A DNA stretch of 33,961 nucleotides from Candidatus Gemmiger excrementigallinarum (lineage in GTDB: Bacteria > Bacillota > Clostridia > Oscillospirales > Ruminococcaceae), in contig DXBP01000015.1 in assembly GCA_019116445.1 (NCBI GenBank), positions 1 to 33,961 on the forward strand, read 5' to 3'. A program made the position numbers and the translations under genes. Each line of letters opens with the position of its first letter. Position 1 is the first letter of the stretch. The notes under the pieces are model-generated. The model made no database searches. It saw only the letters and a list, made by a program, of their open reading frames with translations, and was not told where the DNA came from. Below are positions 24,991 through 33,041 of this stretch, in pieces.

Positions 24991-25773
24991 ATGCTGGTTC
25001 AACTGATCGCACATACCAATGATCCGGAAAAAACAGTGGCGGCGGCCGCCAAACTGTGCTATTCAGATGCCCATATCGAAACGCTGCTCGACGGTCTGAC
25101 GCCGGAGAAAACAGCAGCCTTTTTGCAAAAGTTAACGGACCTGGGCCATGCCAGCCCGATCGAACATGCCAGTTTTACGTTTGGTATCGAGGGAGTTTCC
25201 CGCACCTTCCTGGCACAGGTGACGCGGCACCGCATTGCCAGTTTCAGCGTCCAGAGCCAGCGCTATGTGCGGCTGGAAGATTTTCGCTATGTGATCCCTC
25301 CGGAGATCGAAGCAATCCCGGAGGCTAAGGCCCAGTTCATCGATGTGATGAACGCCGATGCACAGAAATACCTGGATCTTGTACAGTCCCTGGAACAGGC
25401 CCATACCAAGCGCCTGATGGCCGAAGGCCTGGACGAGAAGGCGGCCCGCGCCAAAGCGTCCAAGCAGGCCAACGAGGATGCACGTTTTGTGCTTCCCAAT
25501 GCCTGCGAAACCAAAATGGTTATGACGATGAACTGCCGCAGCCTGCAGAACTTCTTCAATCTTCGCTGCTGCAACCGTGCCCAGTGGGAAATTCGTGCCG
25601 TAGCCGATGAAATGCTGCGGCTGGTCTTGCCGCTGGCTCCGCATATCTTTGCGTCGGCCGGGCCGCGTTGCCTGACCGGTCCCTGCCCGGAAGGACGGAT
25701 GTGCTGCGGTCAGCAGGCACAGGTGCGCGCAAAGTACGCCCAACTCAAACAGGAGGCGGTTTGCCATGGGTAA
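24991..25773 (+). CDS. thyX: FAD-dependent thymidylate synthase ThyX
   Basis: This enzyme makes dTMP from dUMP using methylenetetrahydrofolate, FAD and NADPH, in place of ThyA. It has 260 residues. The ThyX motif RHRxxSxxxxSxR is present as R79-H80-R81, S84, S89 and R91 in RHRIASFSVQSQRY. GHASPIEHASFTF (52-64) and the C-terminal NRAQWEIRAVADEM segment are also family-typical. ATG 24991 has AAAGGGAGG upstream, 18 bases after the pcrA stop. Its end overlaps the thymidylate kinase gene by eight bases, so dTMP synthesis and its phosphorylation are coupled. Confidence 0.96.
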   Translation: MLVQLIAHTNDPEKTVAAAAKLCYSDAHIETLLDGLTPEKTAAFLQKLTDLGHASPIEHASFTFGIEGVSRTFLAQVTRHRIASFSVQSQRYVRLEDFRYVIPPEIEAIPEAKAQFIDVMNADAQKYLDLVQSLEQAHTKRLMAEGLDEKAARAKASKQANEDARFVLPNACETKMVMTMNCRSLQNFFNLRCCNRAQWEIRAVADEMLRLVLPLAPHIFASAGPRCLTGPCPEGRMCCGQQAQVRAKYAQLKQEAVCHG

Positions 25774-26437
25774 GCTGATTATTTTTGAGGGGCTGGATGG
25801 TTCCGGAAAGGGGACCCAGACGGCCCTTACGGCCCAGAAACTGAAGGCGCGCGGTGTGGAACTTCGCCAGATTACCTTCCCCAACTATGCCAGTGATTCC
25901 TCTGCCCTTGTGAAAATGTATTTATCGGGACAGTTTGGCGACAAACCGGATGATGTGAACGCCTATGCGGCATCCAGCTTTTATGCGGTAGACCGCTTTG
26001 CCAGCTATAAAACGGACTGGGGCGAATTCTACCAGGCGGGCGGGTTGATCCTTTCGGATCGGTATACAACTTCCAACGCGGTGCATCAGTGCGCCAAACT
26101 GCCGCCGATGCACTGGGATGGCTTCCTCAACTGGTTGTTTGATTTCGAGTACAAAAAAATCGGAATCCCGGCACCGGATGCGGTGGTGTATCTGGCGGTT
26201 GATCCGGAAGTGTCACAGCGGCTGCTGAAAGAACGCTACCACGGGGACGAAAGCAAAAAGGATATTCAGGAAAAAGACCGGGAATATATCGCGCGCAGCC
26301 GGGCAGCAGCAGAATACTGTGCTAAAATGTGCGGCTGGCACCGTATCGAATGTACCGGCGGTGAGGATGTAAAAACGATCCGCTCGGTGGAGGATATCAA
26401 TGCCGAGATACTTGCGAAAATACAACTTATCCTGTAA
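25766..26437 (+). CDS. tmk: Thymidylate kinase-like enzyme
   Basis: This 223-residue cytoplasmic P-loop kinase should phosphorylate dTMP to dTDP, the product of the overlapping thyX gene. The P-loop is GLDGSGKGTQ (9-18), with Gly where most Tmk proteins have Ser (GKST). LSDRYTTSNAVHQ is the DRY-type substrate motif, and KERYHGDESKKDIQEKDREY forms the lid region. The context (thyX upstream with an 8-base overlap) supports the function strongly. The divergent P-loop suggests a Clostridia-type branch of the family. Confidence 0.9.
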   Translation: MGKLIIFEGLDGSGKGTQTALTAQKLKARGVELRQITFPNYASDSSALVKMYLSGQFGDKPDDVNAYAASSFYAVDRFASYKTDWGEFYQAGGLILSDRYTTSNAVHQCAKLPPMHWDGFLNWLFDFEYKKIGIPAPDAVVYLAVDPEVSQRLLKERYHGDESKKDIQEKDREYIARSRAAAEYCAKMCGWHRIECTGGEDVKTIRSVEDINAEILAKIQLIL

Positions 26438-26466
26438 AATGAGGTGGGCTGAAAGGGGACGTGTCT

Positions 26467-27288
26467 ATGGTACGAACGGCAGACACTGACGATCTGGAAG
26501 CCTTGGTAGAGCTGCGCTGTGCCCGCTATGGGGATTCCCCCGCAGATGCCGCCGGCTGGCTGCAGAATGTGGCGGGGCTGGAGCATATTCTGGTGTTGCA
26601 GCAACCTGGCCAGGCTCCGGCGGCCATGCTGGCAGCTGTGCCGGTGCGTTACAGTCACAGGCAGGGGGTCTGGTTTTGCGGCGGCGCCGCCGCGCAAGGC
26701 GTGTCCATGGGAAATCTGCTTCCCAAGCTGCTCAGCGGGTGCCTGCGTGCCTTTGGCGCAAAGGAATACGACTTCGCGGTTTTGGCCCCGGAAAATGCGC
26801 AGGAGGCTCAGTCGCTGGAAGCACTGGGGTTCCGCAATCTGCTGCCGATGCGTGTTCTGCAAAAGCCGATTCAGCGTAATTTGCTGGCACAGGCGGAGTT
26901 TGACAGCCTGACGGTGCGGCACCTGCTGGAAATGCGTATGCGGTGCCAGCCAGGATGCATCGCCCTTCCGGAACCTGCGATGAATGAGGTAATGACCCAG
27001 CTGTACCGGCGTGGGCTGACCGTGGTTTCCAATCGCCGCGGTTATGGATTGTATTTTACCAATGGCAATGAGCTGCAGTTTTTGGAGCTGCAGGCCGATA
27101 ATGATTATTGTGCCGATACTTTGCTGCAGGCTGCCCGGGAAAAGACCGGGGCCGAAAAAGCCCGGATTCTGCTGGCAGAAAACCAGACGTTGTATCTTGG
27201 TGCAGGGCGGCGCTGCGGCTATGGAATGATCGCGTTTTTGCGCGGGGAATTCCCGGTTACGGATGTGTATTTCAGGATGCTGCTGTGA
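26467..27288 (+). CDS. GNAT-like acetyltransferase (putative)
   Basis: This is a 273-residue cytoplasmic protein. The start MVRTADTDDLEALVELRCARYGD resembles the first strand and helix of GNAT N-acetyltransferases. A central strand/loop region (AAMLAAVPVRYSHRQGVWFCGGAAA) and LEALGFRNLLPMRVLQK resemble the acetyl-CoA fold's later strands. The second half may hold a further degenerate GNAT-like unit. I prefer ATG 26467 over GTG 26461 because AAGGGG then has an eight-base spacing. It lies between tmk and mltG in the same direction. The acceptor substrate is unknown and the family call is moderate. Confidence 0.6.
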   Translation: MVRTADTDDLEALVELRCARYGDSPADAAGWLQNVAGLEHILVLQQPGQAPAAMLAAVPVRYSHRQGVWFCGGAAAQGVSMGNLLPKLLSGCLRAFGAKEYDFAVLAPENAQEAQSLEALGFRNLLPMRVLQKPIQRNLLAQAEFDSLTVRHLLEMRMRCQPGCIALPEPAMNEVMTQLYRRGLTVVSNRRGYGLYFTNGNELQFLELQADNDYCADTLLQAAREKTGAEKARILLAENQTLYLGAGRRCGYGMIAFLRGEFPVTDVYFRMLL

Positions 27289-27346
27289 GCGGCTTGGATG
27301 AAAAGCGGCATGGATGGCCGCTTGAGGAAAAGTAAGGAGAACTCCG

Positions 27347-28663
27347 ATGAGGATCAATCGCAATGACAGCGGTGCGCCGAACGGTGCACCACAGGCACAG
27401 CCGACTCCGGCGGCACCGGAGAAAAAGGCTCCGGCGGAGCCGAAGGAACCTGTTACACAGGAAAAGGCCCCGGCGCCCAAACAGAAGCCGCGCAAGAGCA
27501 AGGCCAAAAAGGAAAAAGAGGCAGACGAACATACCGGACGGCGCTTTCCGGTTGGCTGCCTGATCGTACTGATCGTGCTGGCGCTGGTGGCGTTTGGCGG
27601 CTATCAGGTCATGAAGTTCTATGGCGAGATTGACGGCGGTACGGAACTGGGTGAGGAACAGACCATCACCATCGAACAGGGATCTTCGGTGGGGAATATT
27701 GCTACGCAGCTGAAAGATGCCGGTATTATTGAATATGACTGGCTGTTTAAACAGTATGTCAAATACAGTGGTAAGGCCGGCGGCATTCAGTACGGTGACT
27801 TTACGCTGCGCTCCGGCATGGATTATAACAGCATCATCCAGACCATCTCGCAGGAGGTCCGCCGCCCCACGACCAACATCACGATTCCCGAGGGAACCAC
27901 GGCGGTTGGTGTGGCCCAGATTTTTGTGGACGCCGGCCTGGTGGAGGATGTGGACACCTTCCTCAATTGCGCCAATGGTACCGATGGATCGGATTTCAGC
28001 CAGTACAGCTTCTGGACGCAGATTCCGGACAACGGCCGTCTGATGAAGTGTGAAGGCTATCTGTTCCCGGATACCTACAACGTCTACGCGGATGAAGATG
28101 TCTACTATTATGTGGACACCCTTTACAGTGAGTTTGCCGCCAAGACCGAAGGCCTGACTGATACCATCAATGAAAAAGGCACAACGCTGGATGATGTGGT
28201 CAAGCTGGCCAGCTTCATTCAGGAAGAGGCCGGTGTGGAAACGGAGGATGCCAAGGTCAGCGCCTGCTTCCACAACCGTCTGGAATCCGACGATCCCCTG
28301 TGGGCTGAGCATAAGCTGGAGTCCAATGCCTGCAGCTATATCACCCAGGATGTAGAGAACAACTACCTGTGGAACTCTCCGACCGCGGAATATTACGGCT
28401 GGCCCGAGGCCGGTGCCATCCCCGAGGAAGTGCTGAACGCCTACGACACCTACCGTATCAGCGGCTTGCCGGCAGGGCCCATTTCCTGCCCCGGGTATGC
28501 AGCCATTGAGGCAGCGCTGAATCCCGACCAGCAATTTATCGACGAAGGCTACTTCTTCTTTGTTACAGGCCATCCCGATACCGATGTGGCAGGCCAGTAT
28601 TTCTACGCCAAGACGGCGGATGAACACCAGGTCAACGTGGAAAAAGCGGGCTGGGCCTATTGA
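27347..28663 (+). CDS. mltG: Endolytic murein transglycosylase MltG (YceG-like)
   Basis: This 438-residue membrane-anchored enzyme cuts nascent glycan strands of peptidoglycan and sets their length. A Pro/Lys/Ala-rich cytoplasmic tail (1-66) precedes one membrane helix (about 70-87), a LysM-like region (about 103-128) and the catalytic domain. Family marks are KCEGYLFPDTYNVY (234-247), ASFIQEEAGVE (288-298) and YRISGLPAGPISCPG (369-383). The usual EKE triplet at the catalytic site is QEE here; the Glu that aligns with the general acid of lytic transglycosylases (294) seems kept. The usual SDPTxxY block is changed to SNACSY (326-331). It has AAGGAGA before ATG 27347 and a terminator after it. 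Confidence 0.92.
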   Translation: MRINRNDSGAPNGAPQAQPTPAAPEKKAPAEPKEPVTQEKAPAPKQKPRKSKAKKEKEADEHTGRRFPVGCLIVLIVLALVAFGGYQVMKFYGEIDGGTELGEEQTITIEQGSSVGNIATQLKDAGIIEYDWLFKQYVKYSGKAGGIQYGDFTLRSGMDYNSIIQTISQEVRRPTTNITIPEGTTAVGVAQIFVDAGLVEDVDTFLNCANGTDGSDFSQYSFWTQIPDNGRLMKCEGYLFPDTYNVYADEDVYYYVDTLYSEFAAKTEGLTDTINEKGTTLDDVVKLASFIQEEAGVETEDAKVSACFHNRLESDDPLWAEHKLESNACSYITQDVENNYLWNSPTAEYYGWPEAGAIPEEVLNAYDTYRISGLPAGPISCPGYAAIEAALNPDQQFIDEGYFFFVTGHPDTDVAGQYFYAKTADEHQVNVEKAGWAY

Positions 28664-28681
28664 TCTGATACAACACACGAT

Positions 28682-28712
28682 AAAAGCGCCCGGCGCGTCC
28701 GGGCGCTTTTTT
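28682..28712 (+). terminator. Intrinsic terminator between mltG and the U32 gene
   Basis: A 12-bp perfect stem (AAAAGCGCCCGG at 28682-28693, complement at 28699-28710) has a five-base loop and ends in Ts. The next gene's ribosome binding site starts only a few bases later, leaving no room for a promoter. Confidence 0.92.
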
Positions 28713-28728
28713 ACAGGAGGAACATTGT

Positions 28729-29964
28729 ATGCTGCAACAGCCGGAACTGCTGGCCCCTGCGGGCAGCCTGGAAACTTTGAAATATGCCGTTTTGTACGGT
28801 GCGGATGCCGTCTATTGCGCTCTGCCGGAATTTGGTATGCGCGCAGCCCCGGTGAATCTTACGGTGGGGGAATTGCACGAGGGCTGCATTTTCGCCCATG
28901 CCCGCGGTAAAAAAGTCTATCTGACATTGAATACGCTGCCCACCAACGAGGAACTGAAAAAACTGCCACAGTATATTCAGGATGCGGCAGAAGCCGGTGT
29001 GGATGCGTTCATCATTGCGGACCTCGGGGTGTTGGCGCTGGCCAAAAAGTACGCCCCTTATGTGGAACGCCATGTTTCCACCCAGGCGGGCATCACCAAC
29101 TACGAGGCGGCCAACGTCGCATACGAACTGGGGGCAAAGCGCGTTGTGCTGGCGCGGGAACTGCCCTTGACGGAAATTGCTCAGATCCGGGACAATTGCC
29201 CCCGGGACCTTGAGCTGGAAGCCTTTGTACATGGTGCCATGTGCATGAGTGTTTCCGGGCGGTGTTTGCTGTCCAGCTATATGACGGGACGCAGCGGCAA
29301 CCGCGGGGAATGTGCGCAGCCCTGCCGCTGGAAATACGCCCTTGTGGAAGAACATCGTCCCGGTCAGTATATGGAGATCGGGGAAAGCGAAAACGGAAGC
29401 TATATCCTCAATGCCAACGACCTGTGCACCGCACCGTTTTTGGACCTGATTTGTAAGGCCGGCGTGGATTCCCTGAAGATCGAAGGCCGTGCCAAGACCT
29501 TCTATTATGTGGCCTCGGTTACCAGTGCTTATCGCCGGGCGCTGGACCTGTATCTCAAAGATCCCTTTAACGATAACTATGAACTTCCCGATGACGTGAT
29601 TGCGGAGCTGAACCGCACCAGTCACCGTCACTACTCCCCGGGATTCTATTTCGGTAAAGAAAAGGCCCTGCAGACACCCAGCCATACCTATGTGCGGGAA
29701 TGGGACTTTATCGGCACGGTGGATTCCTGGGAAGAGGGCGTGGCCCATTGTACCCAGCGCGGTAAATTCTCGGTGGGGGATTCCCTGGAAATCCTGCAGC
29801 CGGACGGCAGCGTCGTGACGCTGGCGCCGGAGTGGATCGAAAATGAGGCGGGGGAGCGTGTGGATGCAACACCGCATCCGATGATGCACTATACCATTCC
29901 CTGCAAGACGCCTTTGATGCCTTACAGCTTGCTGCGTATGCAGAAGAAGGAAGAAACCGTATAA
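28729..29964 (+). CDS. trhP: U32-family tRNA hydroxylation protein (TrhP/YrrO-like)
   Basis: This 411-residue cytoplasmic protein belongs to the U32 family (formerly annotated as peptidase or collagenase). In E. coli and Bacillus its relatives TrhP/YrrO make 5-hydroxyuridine at tRNA position 34. The start LLAPAGSLETLKYAVLYGADAVY and the signature EAFVHGAMCMSVSGRCLLS, followed by NRGECAQPCRW, are diagnostic. Cys172, Cys179, Cys195 and Cys199 are the likely iron-sulphur ligands. A C-terminal beta domain (about 320-400) is complete. The gene order mltG then U32 is also found in Bacillus (yrrL to yrrO), which supports the assignment. AGGAGG lies eight bases before ATG 28729. Confidence 0.9.
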   Translation: MLQQPELLAPAGSLETLKYAVLYGADAVYCALPEFGMRAAPVNLTVGELHEGCIFAHARGKKVYLTLNTLPTNEELKKLPQYIQDAAEAGVDAFIIADLGVLALAKKYAPYVERHVSTQAGITNYEAANVAYELGAKRVVLARELPLTEIAQIRDNCPRDLELEAFVHGAMCMSVSGRCLLSSYMTGRSGNRGECAQPCRWKYALVEEHRPGQYMEIGESENGSYILNANDLCTAPFLDLICKAGVDSLKIEGRAKTFYYVASVTSAYRRALDLYLKDPFNDNYELPDDVIAELNRTSHRHYSPGFYFGKEKALQTPSHTYVREWDFIGTVDSWEEGVAHCTQRGKFSVGDSLEILQPDGSVVTLAPEWIENEAGERVDATPHPMMHYTIPCKTPLMPYSLLRMQKKEETV

Positions 29965-29968
29965 TACA

Positions 29969-30002
29969 AACAGCCCCGCAGAGATGCCTCTGCGGGGCTG
30001 TT
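29969..30002. terminator. Bidirectional terminator between the U32 and helicase genes
   Basis: A 15-bp perfect stem (AACAGCCCCGCAGAG at 29969-29983, complement at 29988-30002) has a four-base loop and sits between two convergent genes. T-rich bases follow on the plus strand (TTGTGCTGTTT), and AT-rich bases flank it on the other side. Confidence 0.85.
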
Positions 30003-30017
30003 GTGCTGTTTCAAAAC

Positions 30018-32393
30018 TTATTCACACCAGAAAGAAGCAAGCTCTTCGCGAAGCTGCTCGCAGCTTCCGACGGTGCGCAGATGATCCCAGTGCGGGGGCA
30101 TCAGGCGGCGTGTATCGGGACTGATAAAGCGGTCGTCTATCAAAAGAACGACACCCTTGTCCTGCGGCGTGCGGATTACCCGTCCGGCTGCCTGCAGCAC
30201 CTTGTTCATGCCGGGGTAACGGTAAGCGTAATCGAAACCGCAGCCGCGGGTTTCTTCAAAATGCTGTCGAAGCTGCTCCTGCCGGGAGCCTACCTGCGGC
30301 AGGCCGGGCCCTACCACAGCGACTCCGATCAAACGATCTCCGGTGAGGTCTACACCCTCGCCAAATACCCCTCCCAGCACGGCAAAACCGACGAGGGTAT
30401 GAGTAGGTTCCGGGACGAACTGTTCCAGAAACGCGGTGCGCTGTGCCTCGTCCATGCTGCTCTCCTGGCAAAGAATAGAAAAGTCAGGATAACGGGCAGA
30501 AAACTTCTCCTGAACGGACTGCATATAGCTGTAGCTCGGAAAGAAAACCAGATAATTCCCGCACTTTGCACCGGCCATACAAGCAATTAAATCAGCGATT
30601 GGTGCGAAACTGTCCGCACGGTCCTTGTAGCGGGTGCTGACGTGCCGGGCACACCACAGACCCAAATTCTCGGTAGGGAAGGGACTGCGCAGTGCAACGG
30701 CACGTGCTTCGGGGACTCCGCAAAGGTCCTTGTAATACCCGGCGGGTGCCAGCGTGGCGCTGAACAATACGGCGGCGCGGCCTTTGGAAAAATCATCGGC
30801 AAGAAAAGCACTGGGGTCCAGGCAGAGCATGGAGGCTCTTACTTCACTTCCATAGGCGGAAACCTGAAGAACGAAGTGGTCGTCAAAGGTATCTGCAATG
30901 CGCAGCCAGGCACGCGTATCAAAATAGAGCTGCAAAAGAGCATCGTGGGTTTCTCCCGGGTCGCGATGTTCGTCCAGCCAGATCTCCAATGGCTCACAAA
31001 GCCGCGTCAGCGCCCGGTCCAACGTGTCGGCGCGTTCTTTCTCAAAAAATGTTTTGCTGAAGCGGGCGTCCTTGCATTCTTCTTCGCAGCGGTGGCGCCA
31101 GACAAGAAACAACTCGTTGACCTTGTTCAGTGCATTTTTCAAGCTGCTTTTCCCCGGCCCCAATCGCTTTTTAGCGTCGAGAAAGGCACTTTTGCAAAGG
31201 GAGGCACTGTGCATATCCCGGGCGCGGGAGGGCAGGTTGTGGGCTTCGTCGATCAGGAACAGGTAATCTCCGCGACTTTCAAAAAAGCGCACCAGATGAA
31301 CGACGGGGTCAAACAGATAGTTGTAATCCCCGATAACCACATCGCACCAAAGGCTCAAGTCCAATCCCAGTTCAAACGGACAAACCTGATGGTTTCGGGC
31401 CAGGGTCTGCAATGTATCGGCAGTCAGCGCTGGAATATCCAATGCATTCCAAAGGGCGGTTTTGATGCGATCATAATAGCCGTTGGCGTAGGGGCAGGCT
31501 TCCGGGGTACATTCACGGGTATCCTGCAGACAGATTTTGTCCTTGGCAGTCAGGGTGACGCTGCGAAGTTTCAGTGAAGGGGTGTGCTCGCGCAAAATCG
31601 AAAGCGCTCCTTCGGCGGCAGCACGGGTGGTTCCCCGTGCAGTCAGGTAAAATACAGGGCCGCCGTCTTCCATTGCTTTCAGTGCAGGAAAAAGCACGCT
31701 CATCGTTTTGCCGATTCCGGTCGGTGCCTGACATAACAGCTGGCCGCCCTCGCGGCAGGTTTCGTACACGGCGCTGATCATGGCGCGCTGACCGGTTCGG
31801 TATTCCGTAAAAGGAAAGCGGAGCGCCTGTAAACTTTCCCGGCGGTCTTGCCGCCACTGTGCTGCGCGTTTGGCCCAAGGGGCGTACTGAGCCAGCAAGT
31901 CAAGAACAAAGGCGTTCAGTTCCTCCGCCAGGAAGTCTTTTGCAAAATGATAGATTTTCTCTTCCTCAACCTGGTAATAGGTCAAACGGACGCGCATATT
32001 TGAGAGCTGTTGCTGCCGGGCATAGATGGCGGCATAAATTTTGGCCTGCGCCCAATGTTCCGGGGACTGATCCCCGGTGATCTGGGCAGCGGGAAGCATC
32101 GTTGTTTTGATTTCATCAACTGTAACCGTGCCGTCTGTATCGGTAAAAATCCCGTCGGCGCGGCCTTCCAAGGTATATTCCACGTCACAGCAGCCATACT
32201 TTTGGGTAAGGGCAACCTCCGCCTTGTAGTCGGTGAATTCCTTCACAGCGGCTCGCTGCAGTTTTCGGTGCAGGCGTGCGCCTTCATTGGCGCGGTCAAA
32301 TCCGGTAAAACGGCTGTCTATGCTGCCGGAACGCAATAAAAATTCCACCAGCTGCCGGATCGGCAAAGTCACTGCCAGGGATTCCGGCTGCAT
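30018..32393 (-). CDS. RecB-family nuclease fused to an XPD/DinG-type iron-sulphur helicase
   Basis: This is a 791-residue protein with two parts. Residues 1-165 carry the RecB-like PD-(D/E)XK nuclease marks: His42 in GARLHRKLQ, Asp80 in EGRADGIF, Glu94/Lys96 in VDEIKTT, and the QAKIYAAIYA motif after it. The rest is a superfamily 2 helicase of the XPD/DinG type with Walker A APTGIGKT (223-230), four Cys for a 4Fe-4S cluster (288, 295, 300, 338) and a DEAH box (382-385). The C-terminal motor half includes FGEGVDLTGDRLIGV and QAAGRVIRTPQDKGVV. I use the minus-strand ATG at 32393 because AAAGGAG lies nine bases upstream; a TTG three codons earlier would overlap that site. The likely role is unwinding and cutting DNA during repair. 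Confidence 0.9.
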   Translation of the reverse strand: MQPESLAVTLPIRQLVEFLLRSGSIDSRFTGFDRANEGARLHRKLQRAAVKEFTDYKAEVALTQKYGCCDVEYTLEGRADGIFTDTDGTVTVDEIKTTMLPAAQITGDQSPEHWAQAKIYAAIYARQQQLSNMRVRLTYYQVEEEKIYHFAKDFLAEELNAFVLDLLAQYAPWAKRAAQWRQDRRESLQALRFPFTEYRTGQRAMISAVYETCREGGQLLCQAPTGIGKTMSVLFPALKAMEDGGPVFYLTARGTTRAAAEGALSILREHTPSLKLRSVTLTAKDKICLQDTRECTPEACPYANGYYDRIKTALWNALDIPALTADTLQTLARNHQVCPFELGLDLSLWCDVVIGDYNYLFDPVVHLVRFFESRGDYLFLIDEAHNLPSRARDMHSASLCKSAFLDAKKRLGPGKSSLKNALNKVNELFLVWRHRCEEECKDARFSKTFFEKERADTLDRALTRLCEPLEIWLDEHRDPGETHDALLQLYFDTRAWLRIADTFDDHFVLQVSAYGSEVRASMLCLDPSAFLADDFSKGRAAVLFSATLAPAGYYKDLCGVPEARAVALRSPFPTENLGLWCARHVSTRYKDRADSFAPIADLIACMAGAKCGNYLVFFPSYSYMQSVQEKFSARYPDFSILCQESSMDEAQRTAFLEQFVPEPTHTLVGFAVLGGVFGEGVDLTGDRLIGVAVVGPGLPQVGSRQEQLRQHFEETRGCGFDYAYRYPGMNKVLQAAGRVIRTPQDKGVVLLIDDRFISPDTRRLMPPHWDHLRTVGSCEQLREELASFWCE

Positions 32394-32424
32394 GGTGGTC
32401 AACTCCTTTTGTTTTGGATATTAC

Positions 32425-32991
32425 TCAATATGTGTGGTCGCAGATCTGGGTGATTTTTTCCCGCAGGGCTACAAAATCTCCAAACACGGCAGGCTTGTTT
32501 ACAGGATAGCGAAGCAGTGCGGCGGGGTGGTAGGTGGCCATAAACAGGGTGCCGTGTTTATCAAAGAATTTTCCGTGATCCCGTGATACGGAAAAGCCGG
32601 GATCAATCAACTGCTGGGCGGCGATACGGCCCAGGCATACGATGATTTTGGGACGCAGCAACTGGAATTGCTGCCGCAGCCAGGGCAGACAGGCGGCAGA
32701 TTCCTCCGGAAGAGGATCGCGGTTCTGCGGCGGACGGCATTTGACAATGTTTGCAATGTAGATGTTCTTCTCACGGCTCAGGTCTACGGCTTCCAGATAA
32801 TGGTCCAGGAGCTGACCGCTGCGCCCTACAAAAGGCAGCCCCTGCTCATCTTCGCTGGCACCGGGGCCTTCACCTACAAAAAGAACTTCCGCACCGGCAA
32901 CGCCTTGCCCGAATACCACATGGGTGCGGGATTCGCATAACCCGCAGCGCCGGCATTCAAGACATTCCTTCTGTAATGTTTCCAGATCCAT
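32425..32991 (-). CDS. Uracil-DNA glycosylase, family 4 (iron-sulphur)
   Basis: This 188-residue base-excision-repair enzyme removes uracil from DNA. The N-terminus has CLECRRCGLCESRT, and Cys16, Cys19, Cys85 and Cys101 are the likely 4Fe-4S ligands. The active-site motif GEGPGASEDEQGLPFVGRSG (40-59) and the C-terminal HPAALLR are characteristic of family 4 (the phage SPO1 polymerase-related group). ATG 32991 is used, with a modest GAGG upstream. It is the first gene of a two-gene minus-strand unit: the helicase-nuclease follows after 31 bases. Confidence 0.94.
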   Translation of the reverse strand: MDLETLQKECLECRRCGLCESRTHVVFGQGVAGAEVLFVGEGPGASEDEQGLPFVGRSGQLLDHYLEAVDLSREKNIYIANIVKCRPPQNRDPLPEESAACLPWLRQQFQLLRPKIIVCLGRIAAQQLIDPGFSVSRDHGKFFDKHGTLFMATYHPAALLRYPVNKPAVFGDFVALREKITQICDHTY

Positions 32992-33013
32992 GGGGAAAGC
33001 ACCTCTTCATCAA

Positions 33014-33041
33014 AATATAAGTGGGGGCGATAATGTGTCAA
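33014..33041 (-). promoter_or_regulatory. Promoter of the uracil-glycosylase/helicase operon
   Basis: On the minus strand a consensus TTGACA (33041-33036) and TATATT (33019-33014) have a 16-bp spacer. Its -35 overlaps the start codons of the divergent PlsY-like gene. Confidence 0.75.

Noticed and set aside
22201-25014. 937-codon open frame on the minus strand opposite pcrA
   Set aside because: It is the antisense shadow of a clear PcrA gene in GC-rich DNA. Its translation shows no recognisable domain, is rich in His/Arg/Gln, and crosses the gene boundaries of mreB, pcrA and thyX.
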